From Paenibacillus brevis (GTDB lineage Bacteria; Bacillota; Bacilli; Paenibacillales; Paenibacillaceae), in the NCBI RefSeq assembly GCF_018919145.1, contig NZ_JAHLQJ010000002.1:345962-409961 (forward strand): a stretch of 64,000 nucleotides of DNA, in the 5' to 3' direction. Of the stretch, positions 17,294 through 25,528 are shown piece by piece (within the stretch, counting starts at the first letter, position 1; each line of letters starts with the position of its first letter). Below the pieces are notes generated by a model that saw nothing but the letters and a program-made list of their open reading frames with translations, did no database searches and had not been told where the DNA came from. The position numbers were made by a program, and so were the translations under genes.

Positions 17294-20284
17294 ATGAAGA
17301 AAATTTTATCCGTAGCTTTGTCTACAGCAATGGCATTCTCCATGTTTGCTTCCGTAGCATTCGGTGCAGATGCTAATTTGAATCCACAACAAAAATTTGA
17401 TGTTCTGAAACAAGCGAGCATCATGGATGGTATGCCAGACGGTTCTGCAGCGCTTGACAAGACTTTGACTCGTGCTGAACTGGCTAAGATTATCGTTAAA
17501 TCGATCGGTCTGGAAGAAGTTAACGCTACTTCTTACAACGACAAGAACTACTCCATTCACTGGGCGCGTACGTTCATCGAAGCTGCTACACAAGCTGGCA
17601 TCCTCGAAGGAACTGACGCTGCTAAGAAACTGTTCAACCCAAGTGGTAATGTAACAGTTCAAGAGTTGGCTGCTGTTCTGGTTAGAGCTTTGAAACTTGA
17701 AGTTCCAACTGAAACTAACAACAATGCAAGCGAATGGGCTAAGGGCTACGTTGAAGCAGCTGTTAAGGCTGGTTTCATCGATAGCAGTGCTGTCTTCACG
17801 GCTAATGCTACTCGCTCCCAAGCAATTGTTGCAGCTTATGCAATCTATGAAGCAGCTCAAGTTCCTACAGTAAAATCCTACGAAGTTAAGGACAGCAAAA
17901 ATGTTGAATTTACGCTTTCCAATGGCGAAGTAGTGAAGGTAGAACTTGAAAAGGCACTTGTTCCTAACACTGAAACTGAAGTTACTTTCAAAACAGCAGC
18001 TGGTGAAGAAATCACTGCTAAAATTACTTGGGTAGTAACTGAAGCTACTAAAGTGGACAGTGCAACTGCTGACAACCTTAAAGAAGTCATTGTTAACTTT
18101 GATGGGAAAGTAGACAAAAAGTCTGCTGAAAACAAAGATAACTACACTGTAAAGGGCAAAACAGTTTCCAGTGCTACTCTTCTTGAAGATGGGCAGTCTG
18201 TTAAATTGCTTCTGACAGAAGCTTCGACTCTTGAAAATCAAAAAGAAACAGAAGTAAAAGTTAAGAACGTTAAAACAGCTACAACTGCCAAGTTGCTTGA
18301 AGCAACTGTGAAATTCACTCCTGTGGACGTGAAAATCCCAGAAGCTTCAAAAGTAACTGGTTTGGGAACAAAAGCATTTAAAGTTGAATTCAGTGAGCCA
18401 GTAAAAATGGGAACTGTTGTGACTTCTAACAACTATAAAGTTGATGGAAAAACAATCGGCGCGACAATCGATTATAGCTATCCAAATGTAGCTATCCTTT
18501 CGACTGAGTTGTCCGTAGGGACTCATAAGCTGGTAGTCAGCAATGTTGAAGATTTCTCTGGTTTGAAAATTGCTCCTGTAGAAATCGAGTTTACTGTTGT
18601 TGAAGATACAGAAGCTCCGCAACCAGTTGCAGTTACTACAAATGACCTGAGAGAAGCGACTATTGAGTTTGATGAGCCAATCAAATCTTTGGATAAAGCT
18701 TACTTCAACTCTACTGTAAACGGCGCTACTTTCACTAAGGCGGACATCAATGACAATAAAGTGACTCTTCATTTTGCTAATCCATTGAACTTGACTGAAA
18801 ACACGATTTATCTGGAAGGCGTTACTGACTACAGTAATAATAAAGCTAATCGTGAGATCAAAGTAACTCCATCTTTGGATACTGAGCGTCCAGAAGTAGT
18901 TAAGACTGAAATTAAACAAGATGATACTACTAAGAACCATAAGGTGGTAATCGAGTTTAACAAAAAACTTGACGTTGCATCTGCTCAAAACAAGGATAAT
19001 TACAAAATTACTGATAAAGACGGTAAAGTATTCAGCTTGACTGGCTTGAACAAAGATGGTCACCCAGTCTTGGCGCCAGTCTATGATTCAGCTAAGAATA
19101 CTGTAACTATCGATCTTGCTAGTAAATTGGATGATGGTGTTTATACACTGGATGTAAGTGGAGTTAAGGATGGAGCGTATGTTCCTAATACAATTCTTCC
19201 ATTTACAACAAAAATCTCCGCATCCAGTGCAATTAATGGAGAAATCACTCGTGCTTGGACTCAACAATCTGCAACTGAAGACTTCTTGTACATTCAGTTT
19301 AGCAAAGCCATTAAGACTGATGGTGAAGGTAGTGCATTGATTAAGGCGAAATATACTTTTGCTGGTAATGCATTGACTGACGACCAAGACGTACAATTGG
19401 TTACTGCTGATACTGTTCGCCTTGTTGCTCCTAAGGGTGAATTCGTTGATGTAGCTGGCCTTGCAAAAGGTGCTGTTCAAGTCGTATTGATTCAAGATGC
19501 TGATGGTAATTACCTTGTTCAACCTGGAACTGGTTACATTCTGAATATTGCAGCTGCAGACTTCGGAAGTTCCCTTATCCAAGTTAAATCTGGAGCTGAC
19601 AATGTTCAAGCTACCAGCCGTGAAGAAGTGAAGGTTGTATTTGCCGGTAAACTTTCCACAGTATCTGCTGGAGACTTCCGCGTGAAGGTTGGCGCAGTTG
19701 ATTATGCACCAAGCACTGCTACTTTAAGTGCTGACAGAACGACAGTAACATTGAAATTTACTGGCGATACTAACAAGCTTCCAGCTGATCTCACTGGCGC
19801 TATTATCTACACTGTTTCTCAGGCTAATATTGTAACACAGGACAACTTTGGTTCGAAGATTGCAGAAATCACTGCAGCTTCGTTAAAAGGTGTCCAAGAT
19901 AAGATCAAGCCTGTACTTGTAAAAGACAGCGCTAATCGTATCTTCACAGCTAGTACTGTAACTGCTGACACTTATGATATTACGCTTCTCTTCAACAAGA
20001 ACCTGAATGATGCTGGAACAGTAACAACCTTGACTAGCTTGTTCAAGGTTAAAATTGGCGGTAAAGATGCTACAGTAAGTGGTGCAACGCTGACTAATGG
20101 TAGTAATACCATTGTTCTACGTGTTGTTGCTGATGCTACTGTAACTGTTGATGCCAACAGCATTGTATCTGTTGATTTCTCGGGCAACGAAGGTATTAAA
20201 GCAGTTGTAAGTACTAGCGGTGCTAATGTACTCGAAAACTTCAATGAAGCTGCAAAGCTTGGTGAAGTTATCGTAACTCCTTAA
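17294..20284 (+). CDS. Major S-layer protein with three N-terminal SLH domains (SpaA type)
   Basis: A 996-residue exported protein counted from ATG 17294, which begins a textbook signal peptide (MKKILSVALSTAMAFSMFASVAFGA). Three SLH domains occupy about residues 30-205. Their key motifs read TRAE, TVQE and TRSQ, the same degenerate series as TRAE/TVEE/TRAQ of Paenibacillus alvei SpaA. About 790 residues of repeated beta-sandwich domains follow (recurring EVxVxFxxxV and D-x-A/P-x-D-x-NYxV patterns). I see no cysteine. Codon choice is strongly biased (GCT, GTT, ACT, AAA) compared with neighbours, as expected of the most abundant cell protein. An in-frame upstream ATG at 17222 would add 24 residues. 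The SLH trimer should bind the pyruvylated polymer made by CsaB/TagA/TagO. Confidence 0.9.
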   Translation: MKKILSVALSTAMAFSMFASVAFGADANLNPQQKFDVLKQASIMDGMPDGSAALDKTLTRAELAKIIVKSIGLEEVNATSYNDKNYSIHWARTFIEAATQAGILEGTDAAKKLFNPSGNVTVQELAAVLVRALKLEVPTETNNNASEWAKGYVEAAVKAGFIDSSAVFTANATRSQAIVAAYAIYEAAQVPTVKSYEVKDSKNVEFTLSNGEVVKVELEKALVPNTETEVTFKTAAGEEITAKITWVVTEATKVDSATADNLKEVIVNFDGKVDKKSAENKDNYTVKGKTVSSATLLEDGQSVKLLLTEASTLENQKETEVKVKNVKTATTAKLLEATVKFTPVDVKIPEASKVTGLGTKAFKVEFSEPVKMGTVVTSNNYKVDGKTIGATIDYSYPNVAILSTELSVGTHKLVVSNVEDFSGLKIAPVEIEFTVVEDTEAPQPVAVTTNDLREATIEFDEPIKSLDKAYFNSTVNGATFTKADINDNKVTLHFANPLNLTENTIYLEGVTDYSNNKANREIKVTPSLDTERPEVVKTEIKQDDTTKNHKVVIEFNKKLDVASAQNKDNYKITDKDGKVFSLTGLNKDGHPVLAPVYDSAKNTVTIDLASKLDDGVYTLDVSGVKDGAYVPNTILPFTTKISASSAINGEITRAWTQQSATEDFLYIQFSKAIKTDGEGSALIKAKYTFAGNALTDDQDVQLVTADTVRLVAPKGEFVDVAGLAKGAVQVVLIQDADGNYLVQPGTGYILNIAAADFGSSLIQVKSGADNVQATSREEVKVVFAGKLSTVSAGDFRVKVGAVDYAPSTATLSADRTTVTLKFTGDTNKLPADLTGAIIYTVSQANIVTQDNFGSKIAEITAASLKGVQDKIKPVLVKDSANRIFTASTVTADTYDITLLFNKNLNDAGTVTTLTSLFKVKIGGKDATVSGATLTNGSNTIVLRVVADATVTVDANSIVSVDFSGNEGIKAVVSTSGANVLENFNEAAKLGEVIVTP

Positions 20285-20299
20285 TAACCCTCGGTTTTC

Positions 20300-20334
20300 A
20301 AAGAGACCTTCATTCCGAAGGTCTCTTTGTTTTT
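20300..20334 (+). terminator. Terminator of the S-layer gene
   Basis: A perfect 12-bp stem, AAAGAGACCTTC (20300-20311) with GAAGGTCTCTTT (20317-20328), a 5-base loop, then TGTTTTT. It lies 16 bases after the stop codon. Confidence 0.92.
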
Positions 20335-20446
20335 AAGGGTCAATTTAAACTTACATATATAGTTTATAATTTATAGATTCAACGAAACCTTTTGTTCACT
20401 TGGTACGTTTAAACATATAAGAAACTCTGCATGGGAGGATAACGCT

Positions 20447-22963
20447 TTGAAGAGGATTCCAATCACAGCTGCTGCGCTAGGGATCAGTTTGCTTATGACC
20501 AGTGCGCCAGGGGCGATGGCTGCTGCCAGTACAACAAAGGCAGCGACAACAGCTACCAAAACGACGGCAAGTACGAAGAAGCCTGTGTTACATACCCTGG
20601 CAAATTTATCTCCGGTAAAGATTACGGCAAAAAGTACAGTACGATTGACGGATGTTAATATTCTAACCTTAAGTGATGAAAGTATACTCACTTACACGCT
20701 GACGATTCAAAATAATGATAGTAAAACGATGGATCTACTTGATTACTGGTCCAAAGTGAAGACCGTTAGTGGAACAACCTACAGCACATCATTGATGAGC
20801 AAGGACAAGGATAAGAAGAAGCTGTCTGCCGGTTCTTCGACGACTATTACTTATGTAGCCCGAATTGCAAAGCATTTGAAGCCAGAGAACTTGGTATTCC
20901 AAGTGATTAAATGGGACTTTAGCCAAGCGGGTTATGAAGCGCTAAAGGGGCAATTCAAGATTCCTGCTGGATATCTAACTTCAACACCATCAGATCAATC
21001 GAAGACACTTCGAATTACCGATACGCCTGTAAAAGCTCAGGTGAAGCAAGTAGCTTCATTTGTATCAGGAGACTATAATTACGTCAGTGTATCACTTGAT
21101 ATGACGAATATCGGATACAAGCTATTTGAAGATCCAAAGTTTAAATTCATGATTCGAACATCAACTGGGGCGAGTTATCCAATGAGTGGAGATCCGACAA
21201 GTTCGGATTATAAGATTCAGCCGCAGGATGTAAAGACGCTGAATTTGGTGGCTCAGATTCCTAAGACAATCAAGCTGGCAAATATGGAGCTTCAGTTGGC
21301 TCTTGATGATGAGACGGCAAAGGTGACACTGCCGATCGCTACGATGCAGCTTCCCAATATTAGTAACACCTCGTTGGCAGTTGAGCCAAATGTAGAGAAG
21401 TACATCCCGGTTACTAATGGGAAAATCTCGGTGAAGGTCGCCAGTGCTGTTGTGAATAAAAACTTTGATGAACATTCTCTCTCTATCCGTTTCGGCTTCC
21501 GAAATACAAGCGGCACAACCTTTACACTACCTAAGTATCAGTTTGAGCTTCAAACGTCTGACGGGTATCGATTGCCGATTAGTGCACCTGCCTTGGACAA
21601 TCTGACACTTCAACCGTTGGAGGAGCGATTCATTACACTTCCGGTTATCGTACCGGCTAATGTAAGTATAGAGAACCCTCGCCTGTTCATGAATCTTCCA
21701 TCTGCAGCCGAGAGTACAGAGAACATCAGTTACCCTGTTGCTTTCTTCACGGTACCTGAAGCCAAAGCTGTAGAAAATATGATTGGTACAAAGCAGTTTG
21801 TACAAACTAAGAATGGGATTCTAGGTGTAACTCTAGCTTCGCTGCAAAGATTACCCTGGAGCGATGGCGACTTAGTAACTGCTAAGATTACAATCGATAA
21901 TTCAAACTTTAAAACTACACAGCTTCCTGAATTGGGCGGCTTGGTTCAGATTGATAGTGCCAAACTAACAACAGATACAAAAGTGATTGTAACACAGACA
22001 GCTGGCCTTCTTGGGGCAGCAATGTCAACGGATGTATATGTAACTGCGAAGGTACCAAGTTATCTGGATTTCAGTCAGGTTCAGATTTCATTACTGGAGA
22101 AATTCGGCGAGAATAGCTCTGAATGGGTCCAATTTAGTAATACAGGTTCAATTCCTGAGCCGGCTACAGTAGCTAAAGGACAAGTCTATGCCATTGATAC
22201 ATTGGGAAGACAACAGGATGTAAGTGTTAAGCGTTCCTTCTTGTATACGGGTCAATCTTCCGATTTGGTATACGCCGAGCTGGAAGTGAGTAATCAGGAG
22301 GATCATCAAATTGATCTTTCCCAATTTGCAGGAGTCTTCAAAACGTCCAATGGTCAGACTTACAAGGCATCTGTTAGCCAAATCGATACATCAGCTGGTC
22401 CACAAGAAAAGAACATCGTTGCATTATGGGCTAAGATTCCGAAGCGTACTACAATGACGGATATGAAGCTGATTGTTGGTGAAGGAACTACAGATGATAA
22501 GCTGACCCCAGTCAAAGGTGAGGTGAATGGCTATGTTAATGCAGCAGCTCTGGAACTCGGGCTATCTACTCCAAGCATAAAAACTAATTTGAGTAGTTTG
22601 GATCTATTCCCATATACACTCACTGTGAAGAGCGTAAAAGCTTCCCTTTCCGGTACACGCTCAGTTAGTTTGAACTTTGATTATGATCTTAACCGTAATA
22701 TGGATTATGGTATAGGGGAATTTGGACATAAGTTTCTGTTTGAAGTTGTTGATTCTAGTGGGCGTGTATTCGAAAAGGAATTTACACCTGAAACAGATCT
22801 GCGGATCACTAACGGTGGTAGCGCGGGCTTTAGCTTCGATGATGCAGTCTTTGAAGAGCGAAAAGCAGGAAGCTTCACATTGAATGTTTACGACTTGTTC
22901 CAAGGACAGAAGGTCAAATTAGGAAGCCAAGGCTTCTATTATTACTCTGATGTCATTAATTAG
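20447..22963 (+). CDS. Exported protein of unknown function downstream of the S-layer gene
   Basis: An 838-residue protein with a signal peptide (MKRIPITAAALGISLLMTSAPGAMAAA) and a Thr/Ala/Lys-rich spacer to about residue 45. The rest is made of 4-6 divergent beta-sandwich repeats of about 120 residues, each holding a pattern like YxVxVSLDMTNxGxK or SIRFGFRNTSGTTF (secondary-structure style of DUF4352-like domains). There is no SLH, LPXTG or other anchor. The start is TTG 20447, with GGGAGG at 20433-20438. I do not recognise the family. Its place right after the S-layer gene, and its high AT/ACT codon use, suggest a secreted or S-layer-associated protein. Confidence 0.7.
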   Translation: MKRIPITAAALGISLLMTSAPGAMAAASTTKAATTATKTTASTKKPVLHTLANLSPVKITAKSTVRLTDVNILTLSDESILTYTLTIQNNDSKTMDLLDYWSKVKTVSGTTYSTSLMSKDKDKKKLSAGSSTTITYVARIAKHLKPENLVFQVIKWDFSQAGYEALKGQFKIPAGYLTSTPSDQSKTLRITDTPVKAQVKQVASFVSGDYNYVSVSLDMTNIGYKLFEDPKFKFMIRTSTGASYPMSGDPTSSDYKIQPQDVKTLNLVAQIPKTIKLANMELQLALDDETAKVTLPIATMQLPNISNTSLAVEPNVEKYIPVTNGKISVKVASAVVNKNFDEHSLSIRFGFRNTSGTTFTLPKYQFELQTSDGYRLPISAPALDNLTLQPLEERFITLPVIVPANVSIENPRLFMNLPSAAESTENISYPVAFFTVPEAKAVENMIGTKQFVQTKNGILGVTLASLQRLPWSDGDLVTAKITIDNSNFKTTQLPELGGLVQIDSAKLTTDTKVIVTQTAGLLGAAMSTDVYVTAKVPSYLDFSQVQISLLEKFGENSSEWVQFSNTGSIPEPATVAKGQVYAIDTLGRQQDVSVKRSFLYTGQSSDLVYAELEVSNQEDHQIDLSQFAGVFKTSNGQTYKASVSQIDTSAGPQEKNIVALWAKIPKRTTMTDMKLIVGEGTTDDKLTPVKGEVNGYVNAAALELGLSTPSIKTNLSSLDLFPYTLTVKSVKASLSGTRSVSLNFDYDLNRNMDYGIGEFGHKFLFEVVDSSGRVFEKEFTPETDLRITNGGSAGFSFDDAVFEERKAGSFTLNVYDLFQGQKVKLGSQGFYYYSDVIN

Positions 22964-22985
22964 TAGATTAGAAAAATTAAAATTC

Positions 22986-23027
22986 AGCCCGAATCCAGTA
23001 ACAGGATCCGGGCTTGTCTCATTTTGT
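22986..23027 (+). terminator. Terminator-like hairpin after the 838-aa gene
   Basis: AGCCCGAATCC (22986-22996) pairs with GGATCCGGGCT (23004-23014) with one mismatch. The following tract is TGTCTCATTTTG, so termination may be partial. Confidence 0.65.
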
Positions 23028-23078
23028 CAAAACCTCTATCATTAAGTTAGAGAGATTTTATTTAAGAGGAGGAACATA

Positions 23079-23588
23079 ATGAAGACAGCATGGAAGTATA
23101 CAGCAGCAGCTGTGGTGATTGGCGGAAGTCTTTGGGCAGGCTCGCTGTTGAATTTGACGGCAGAGGGAGCTAGTGTGACTTCTCAGCCAGGAAGCAGCGA
23201 TGATCCAGTTGTGACGAAGAGTTATGTGGATCAAGCGATTCAACAGGCGCTGAAGGGCGGCGGCACAACAACACCTTCAACCCCATCCACCGGAGATAAC
23301 ACGGGCGGATCCGCTGAGACTGTTGAAATTGTTACCGTGAAGCCGGGTGAGACCTTGATTGCCGGAGCTGGGGCGGAGTTTGTAGTCAGAGCAGGCAAGG
23401 CTGTTATTTATAGTTCGGATTCAAATGGGGTAGCGGATCTAACCGATGGCGTTGATATCAAAAATGGCGGGACAGTAACAAATAACCATCTGCTTTCTTT
23501 TCCACGTGAAGGTCGGGGTATTCAGGTACTAGAAGGGAATACCTACAGCTTGACTGTAATGGTACGCGGATCGTACTCCATCCGTTAG
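23079..23588 (+). CDS. Small exported protein of unknown function
   Basis: A 169-residue protein with an N-terminal signal or anchor (MKTAWKYTAAAVVIGGSLWAGSLLNL), a Thr/Ser/Pro/Gly linker at about 60-80 (TTTPSTPSTGDNTGG) and a C-terminal beta-rich domain (VKPGETLIAGAGAEFVVRAG and onward to a TYSLTVMVRGSYSIR end). The C-terminal half resembles a small ligand-binding or SPOR-like surface domain only loosely; I do not assign it. GAGGAGG at 23066-23072 precedes ATG 23079. It lies between the S-layer block and a spore-protein gene, in its own unit. Confidence 0.6.
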   Translation: MKTAWKYTAAAVVIGGSLWAGSLLNLTAEGASVTSQPGSSDDPVVTKSYVDQAIQQALKGGGTTTPSTPSTGDNTGGSAETVEIVTVKPGETLIAGAGAEFVVRAGKAVIYSSDSNGVADLTDGVDIKNGGTVTNNHLLSFPREGRGIQVLEGNTYSLTVMVRGSYSIR

Positions 23589-23646
23589 AATACACATTTT
23601 ACCTCCAGTAGCAAACATTCATCAGCTTATTTCATTGGTACTCAGG

Positions 23647-23653
23647 CATACTA
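23647..23653 (+). promoter_or_regulatory. SigG/SigF-like -10 element for the spore-protein gene
   Basis: CATACTA at 23647-23653 is an exact forespore SigG -10 element, 34 bases before the GTG start. The -35 region (about 23624-23630) is a poor match, so the call rests on the -10 and the nature of the gene. Confidence 0.5.
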
Positions 23654-23686
23654 CATCTGAAGAATAATAATGGAGGTGGATATGCC

Positions 23687-23968
23687 GTGGCAAGAAATAA
23701 CAGTAAAGTCATACCGGAATGCCGTGAAGTCCTAAAACAGTGGAAATATGAGATTGCGGCGGAATTTGGACTCCCTGTGGGTGGAGGTGCTGGTGCTATA
23801 GGCAACTCAACAGACACAGAATTTGCAGGAGAGCTGGGAGCTATGGGGGCAAACAGTAACTACGTAGGCAGTTGGGGACACCTGACATCAAGGGAGAATG
23901 GATCCGTTGGCGGAGAGATTACAAAAAGGCTTGTAGCCAAGGCACAACAAGACTTTTTACTGCACTAA
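23687..23968 (+). CDS. Alpha/beta-type small acid-soluble spore protein
   Basis: A 93-residue DNA-binding spore protein. The germination-protease site is recognisable (EIAAEFGLP, compare the family EIASEFGV), and the C-terminal signature GSVGGEITKRLVAKAQ is nearly canonical. Between them lies a longer, Gly/Asn-rich middle (about 30 residues) than in short SASPs. The proteins coat forespore DNA and supply amino acids at germination. GTG 23687 is chosen, with GGAGGTGG at 23672-23679, 7 bases upstream. A SigG-like -10 precedes it and a terminator follows at 24023. Confidence 0.9.
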   Translation: MARNNSKVIPECREVLKQWKYEIAAEFGLPVGGGAGAIGNSTDTEFAGELGAMGANSNYVGSWGHLTSRENGSVGGEITKRLVAKAQQDFLLH

Positions 23969-23971
23969 TTT

Positions 23972-24000
23972 TTGACATCATCTTGCAAATAAGTTAGTAT
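23972..24000 (+). promoter_or_regulatory. Promoter-like sequence upstream of metK
   Basis: A perfect TTGACA (23972-23977), a 17-base spacer and TAGTAT (23995-24000). A terminator-shaped hairpin stands only 23 bases downstream, so any transcript from here must pass it to reach metK. Confidence 0.5.
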
Positions 24001-24022
24001 GACAGTTAAGGACTGTAAATGC

Positions 24023-24056
24023 AACCTTTTCCGTCAAGGAGAAGGTTCATTTTTTG
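24023..24056 (+). terminator. Terminator hairpin between the spore-protein gene and metK
   Basis: AACCTTTTCC (24023-24032) pairs with GGAGAAGGTT (24038-24047; one T-G wobble) around GTCAA, followed by CATTTTTTG. It may simply end the spore-protein gene, or act as an attenuator for transcripts from the promoter at 23972. Confidence 0.75.
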
Positions 24057-24072
24057 ATTAGACTTTATCATG

Positions 24073-24122
24073 GACGGCTGAAGTGTATCCCTAATTATTC
24101 TAATAGAAACATCGCAGCCGTC
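24073..24122 (+). promoter_or_regulatory. Hairpin in the metK leader
   Basis: GACGGCTG (24073-24080) and CAGCCGTC (24115-24122) form a perfect 8-bp stem over a 34-base loop, ending 14 bases before the metK ribosome site. It does not have the S-box (SAM-I) or SMK-box core that I would recognise. Confidence 0.4.
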
Positions 24123-24152
24123 ATATATAGGGTATAGGGGAGGTTGAATTTC

Positions 24153-25355
24153 ATGTCCATTCAAGGACGCCATTTATTTACATCCGAATCTGTAACGGAA
24201 GGACATCCGGACAAGATCTGTGACCAGATTTCGGATGCGGTACTTGACGCTTTTCTAGAGAATGATCCTTATGCACGTGTTGCGTGTGAAGTATCTGTAG
24301 CAACAGGTTTGGTGCTTGTGATTGGGGAAATCAGTACAAAGTCAGAGTATGTCGATATTCCGGCTATTGTTCGCAAGACCGTAAAGGAGATTGGATATAC
24401 CCGTGCCAAGTACGGTTTTGATTATAATACATGTGCTGTACTGACCTCATTGAATGAACAATCTGCGGATATTGCTCAAGGGGTGAATGCAGCGCTCGAG
24501 CATCGGGATCCGGAGAAGATGGACCAGGAAACGGAGAATATCGGTGCAGGTGACCAAGGCTTGATGTTTGGGTTTGCAACAAATGAGACGGAGGAACTGA
24601 TGCCGCTTCCGATTTCACTGTCACATCGTATAGCTCGTCGATTGTCGGAGGTTCGTAAGGATGGAACGTTGGAGTATCTTCGTCCTGACGGAAAGACTCA
24701 AGTTACGATTGAGTATGTGGATGGCCAGCCGAAGCGGGTGGATACCATTGTGGTATCAACACAGCATGCCGAGGAAATTACTCTAGAGCGGATCCAGAAG
24801 GATATTAAGGAACAGGTGATCCTGCCAATCGTTCCTGCGGAGCTATTGGATAATGAAACCAAGTATTTCATTAATCCGACGGGTCGCTTTGTCATTGGAG
24901 GACCGCAAGGGGATGCTGGATTGACCGGACGGAAAATCATTGTCGATACATATGGTGGTTATGCCCGTCATGGCGGGGGCGCTTTTTCTGGTAAAGATCC
25001 AACTAAGGTAGACCGTTCGGCTGCTTATGCAGCGCGCTATGTAGCGAAGAATCTTGTTGCGGCTGGCCTTGCCGATAAAGTAGAGATCCAGTTGGCTTAT
25101 GCTATCGGTGTGGCTAATCCGGTATCGATCAATGTGGACACGTATGGTACAGGAAAGGTTCCGGAGGAGAAGCTGGTAGAATTGGTTCGTGAGAATTTCG
25201 ATCTTCGCCCTGCCGGTATTATTCGCATGCTTGATCTGCGTCGCCCTATTTACCGTCAAACCGCAGCATATGGTCATTTTGGCCGTACAGACCTCGATCT
25301 TCCTTGGGAGCGTGTGGATAAGGCTGGGGTGTTGAAGGAACAAGCGGGACTGTAA
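24153..25355 (+). CDS. metK: S-adenosylmethionine synthetase MetK
   Basis: A 400-residue enzyme making S-adenosylmethionine from methionine and ATP. Family motifs are intact: [18 protein letters not shown] at the start, [10 protein letters not shown] (near 118), and [19 protein letters not shown] (near 275). The start ATG 24153 is 9 bases after GGGGAGG (24137-24143); the TTG at 24144 abuts that site and is rejected. The product would supply the methyl donor used by the methyltransferase domains in the island at 56-63 kb, though metK is a housekeeping gene and its position here need not be meaningful. Confidence 0.95.
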   Translation: MSIQGRHLFTSESVTEGHPDKICDQISDAVLDAFLENDPYARVACEVSVATGLVLVIGEISTKSEYVDIPAIVRKTVKEIGYTRAKYGFDYNTCAVLTSLNEQSADIAQGVNAALEHRDPEKMDQETENIGAGDQGLMFGFATNETEELMPLPISLSHRIARRLSEVRKDGTLEYLRPDGKTQVTIEYVDGQPKRVDTIVVSTQHAEEITLERIQKDIKEQVILPIVPAELLDNETKYFINPTGRFVIGGPQGDAGLTGRKIIVDTYGGYARHGGGAFSGKDPTKVDRSAAYAARYVAKNLVAAGLADKVEIQLAYAIGVANPVSINVDTYGTGKVPEEKLVELVRENFDLRPAGIIRMLDLRRPIYRQTAAYGHFGRTDLDLPWERVDKAGVLKEQAGL

Positions 25356-25379
25356 GAGGAAACCCTGAACTATATATGA

Positions 25380-25419
25380 AGTGGACCGGTTCTCGTTGGA
25401 GGGCGGTCTACTTTTTTTA
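25380..25419 (+). terminator. Terminator after metK
   Basis: AGTGGACCG (25380-25388) pairs with CGGTCTACT (25404-25412) with one mismatch, followed by T7. Confidence 0.85.
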
Positions 25420-25528
25420 TGGAATGGAAGTAATCAGGAGGAAAATAGGACAATTCAGAAACTCTCTAAAAATCCACTTGAATTATGCCGTTAATAAAAG
25501 TAGGTATGTTCAGAGAGGGGATTAAGGC

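Noticed and set aside
23969..24152. S-box (SAM-I) riboswitch before metK
   Set aside because: The conserved S-box core and anti-terminator arrangement are not present; only two simple hairpins are seen.
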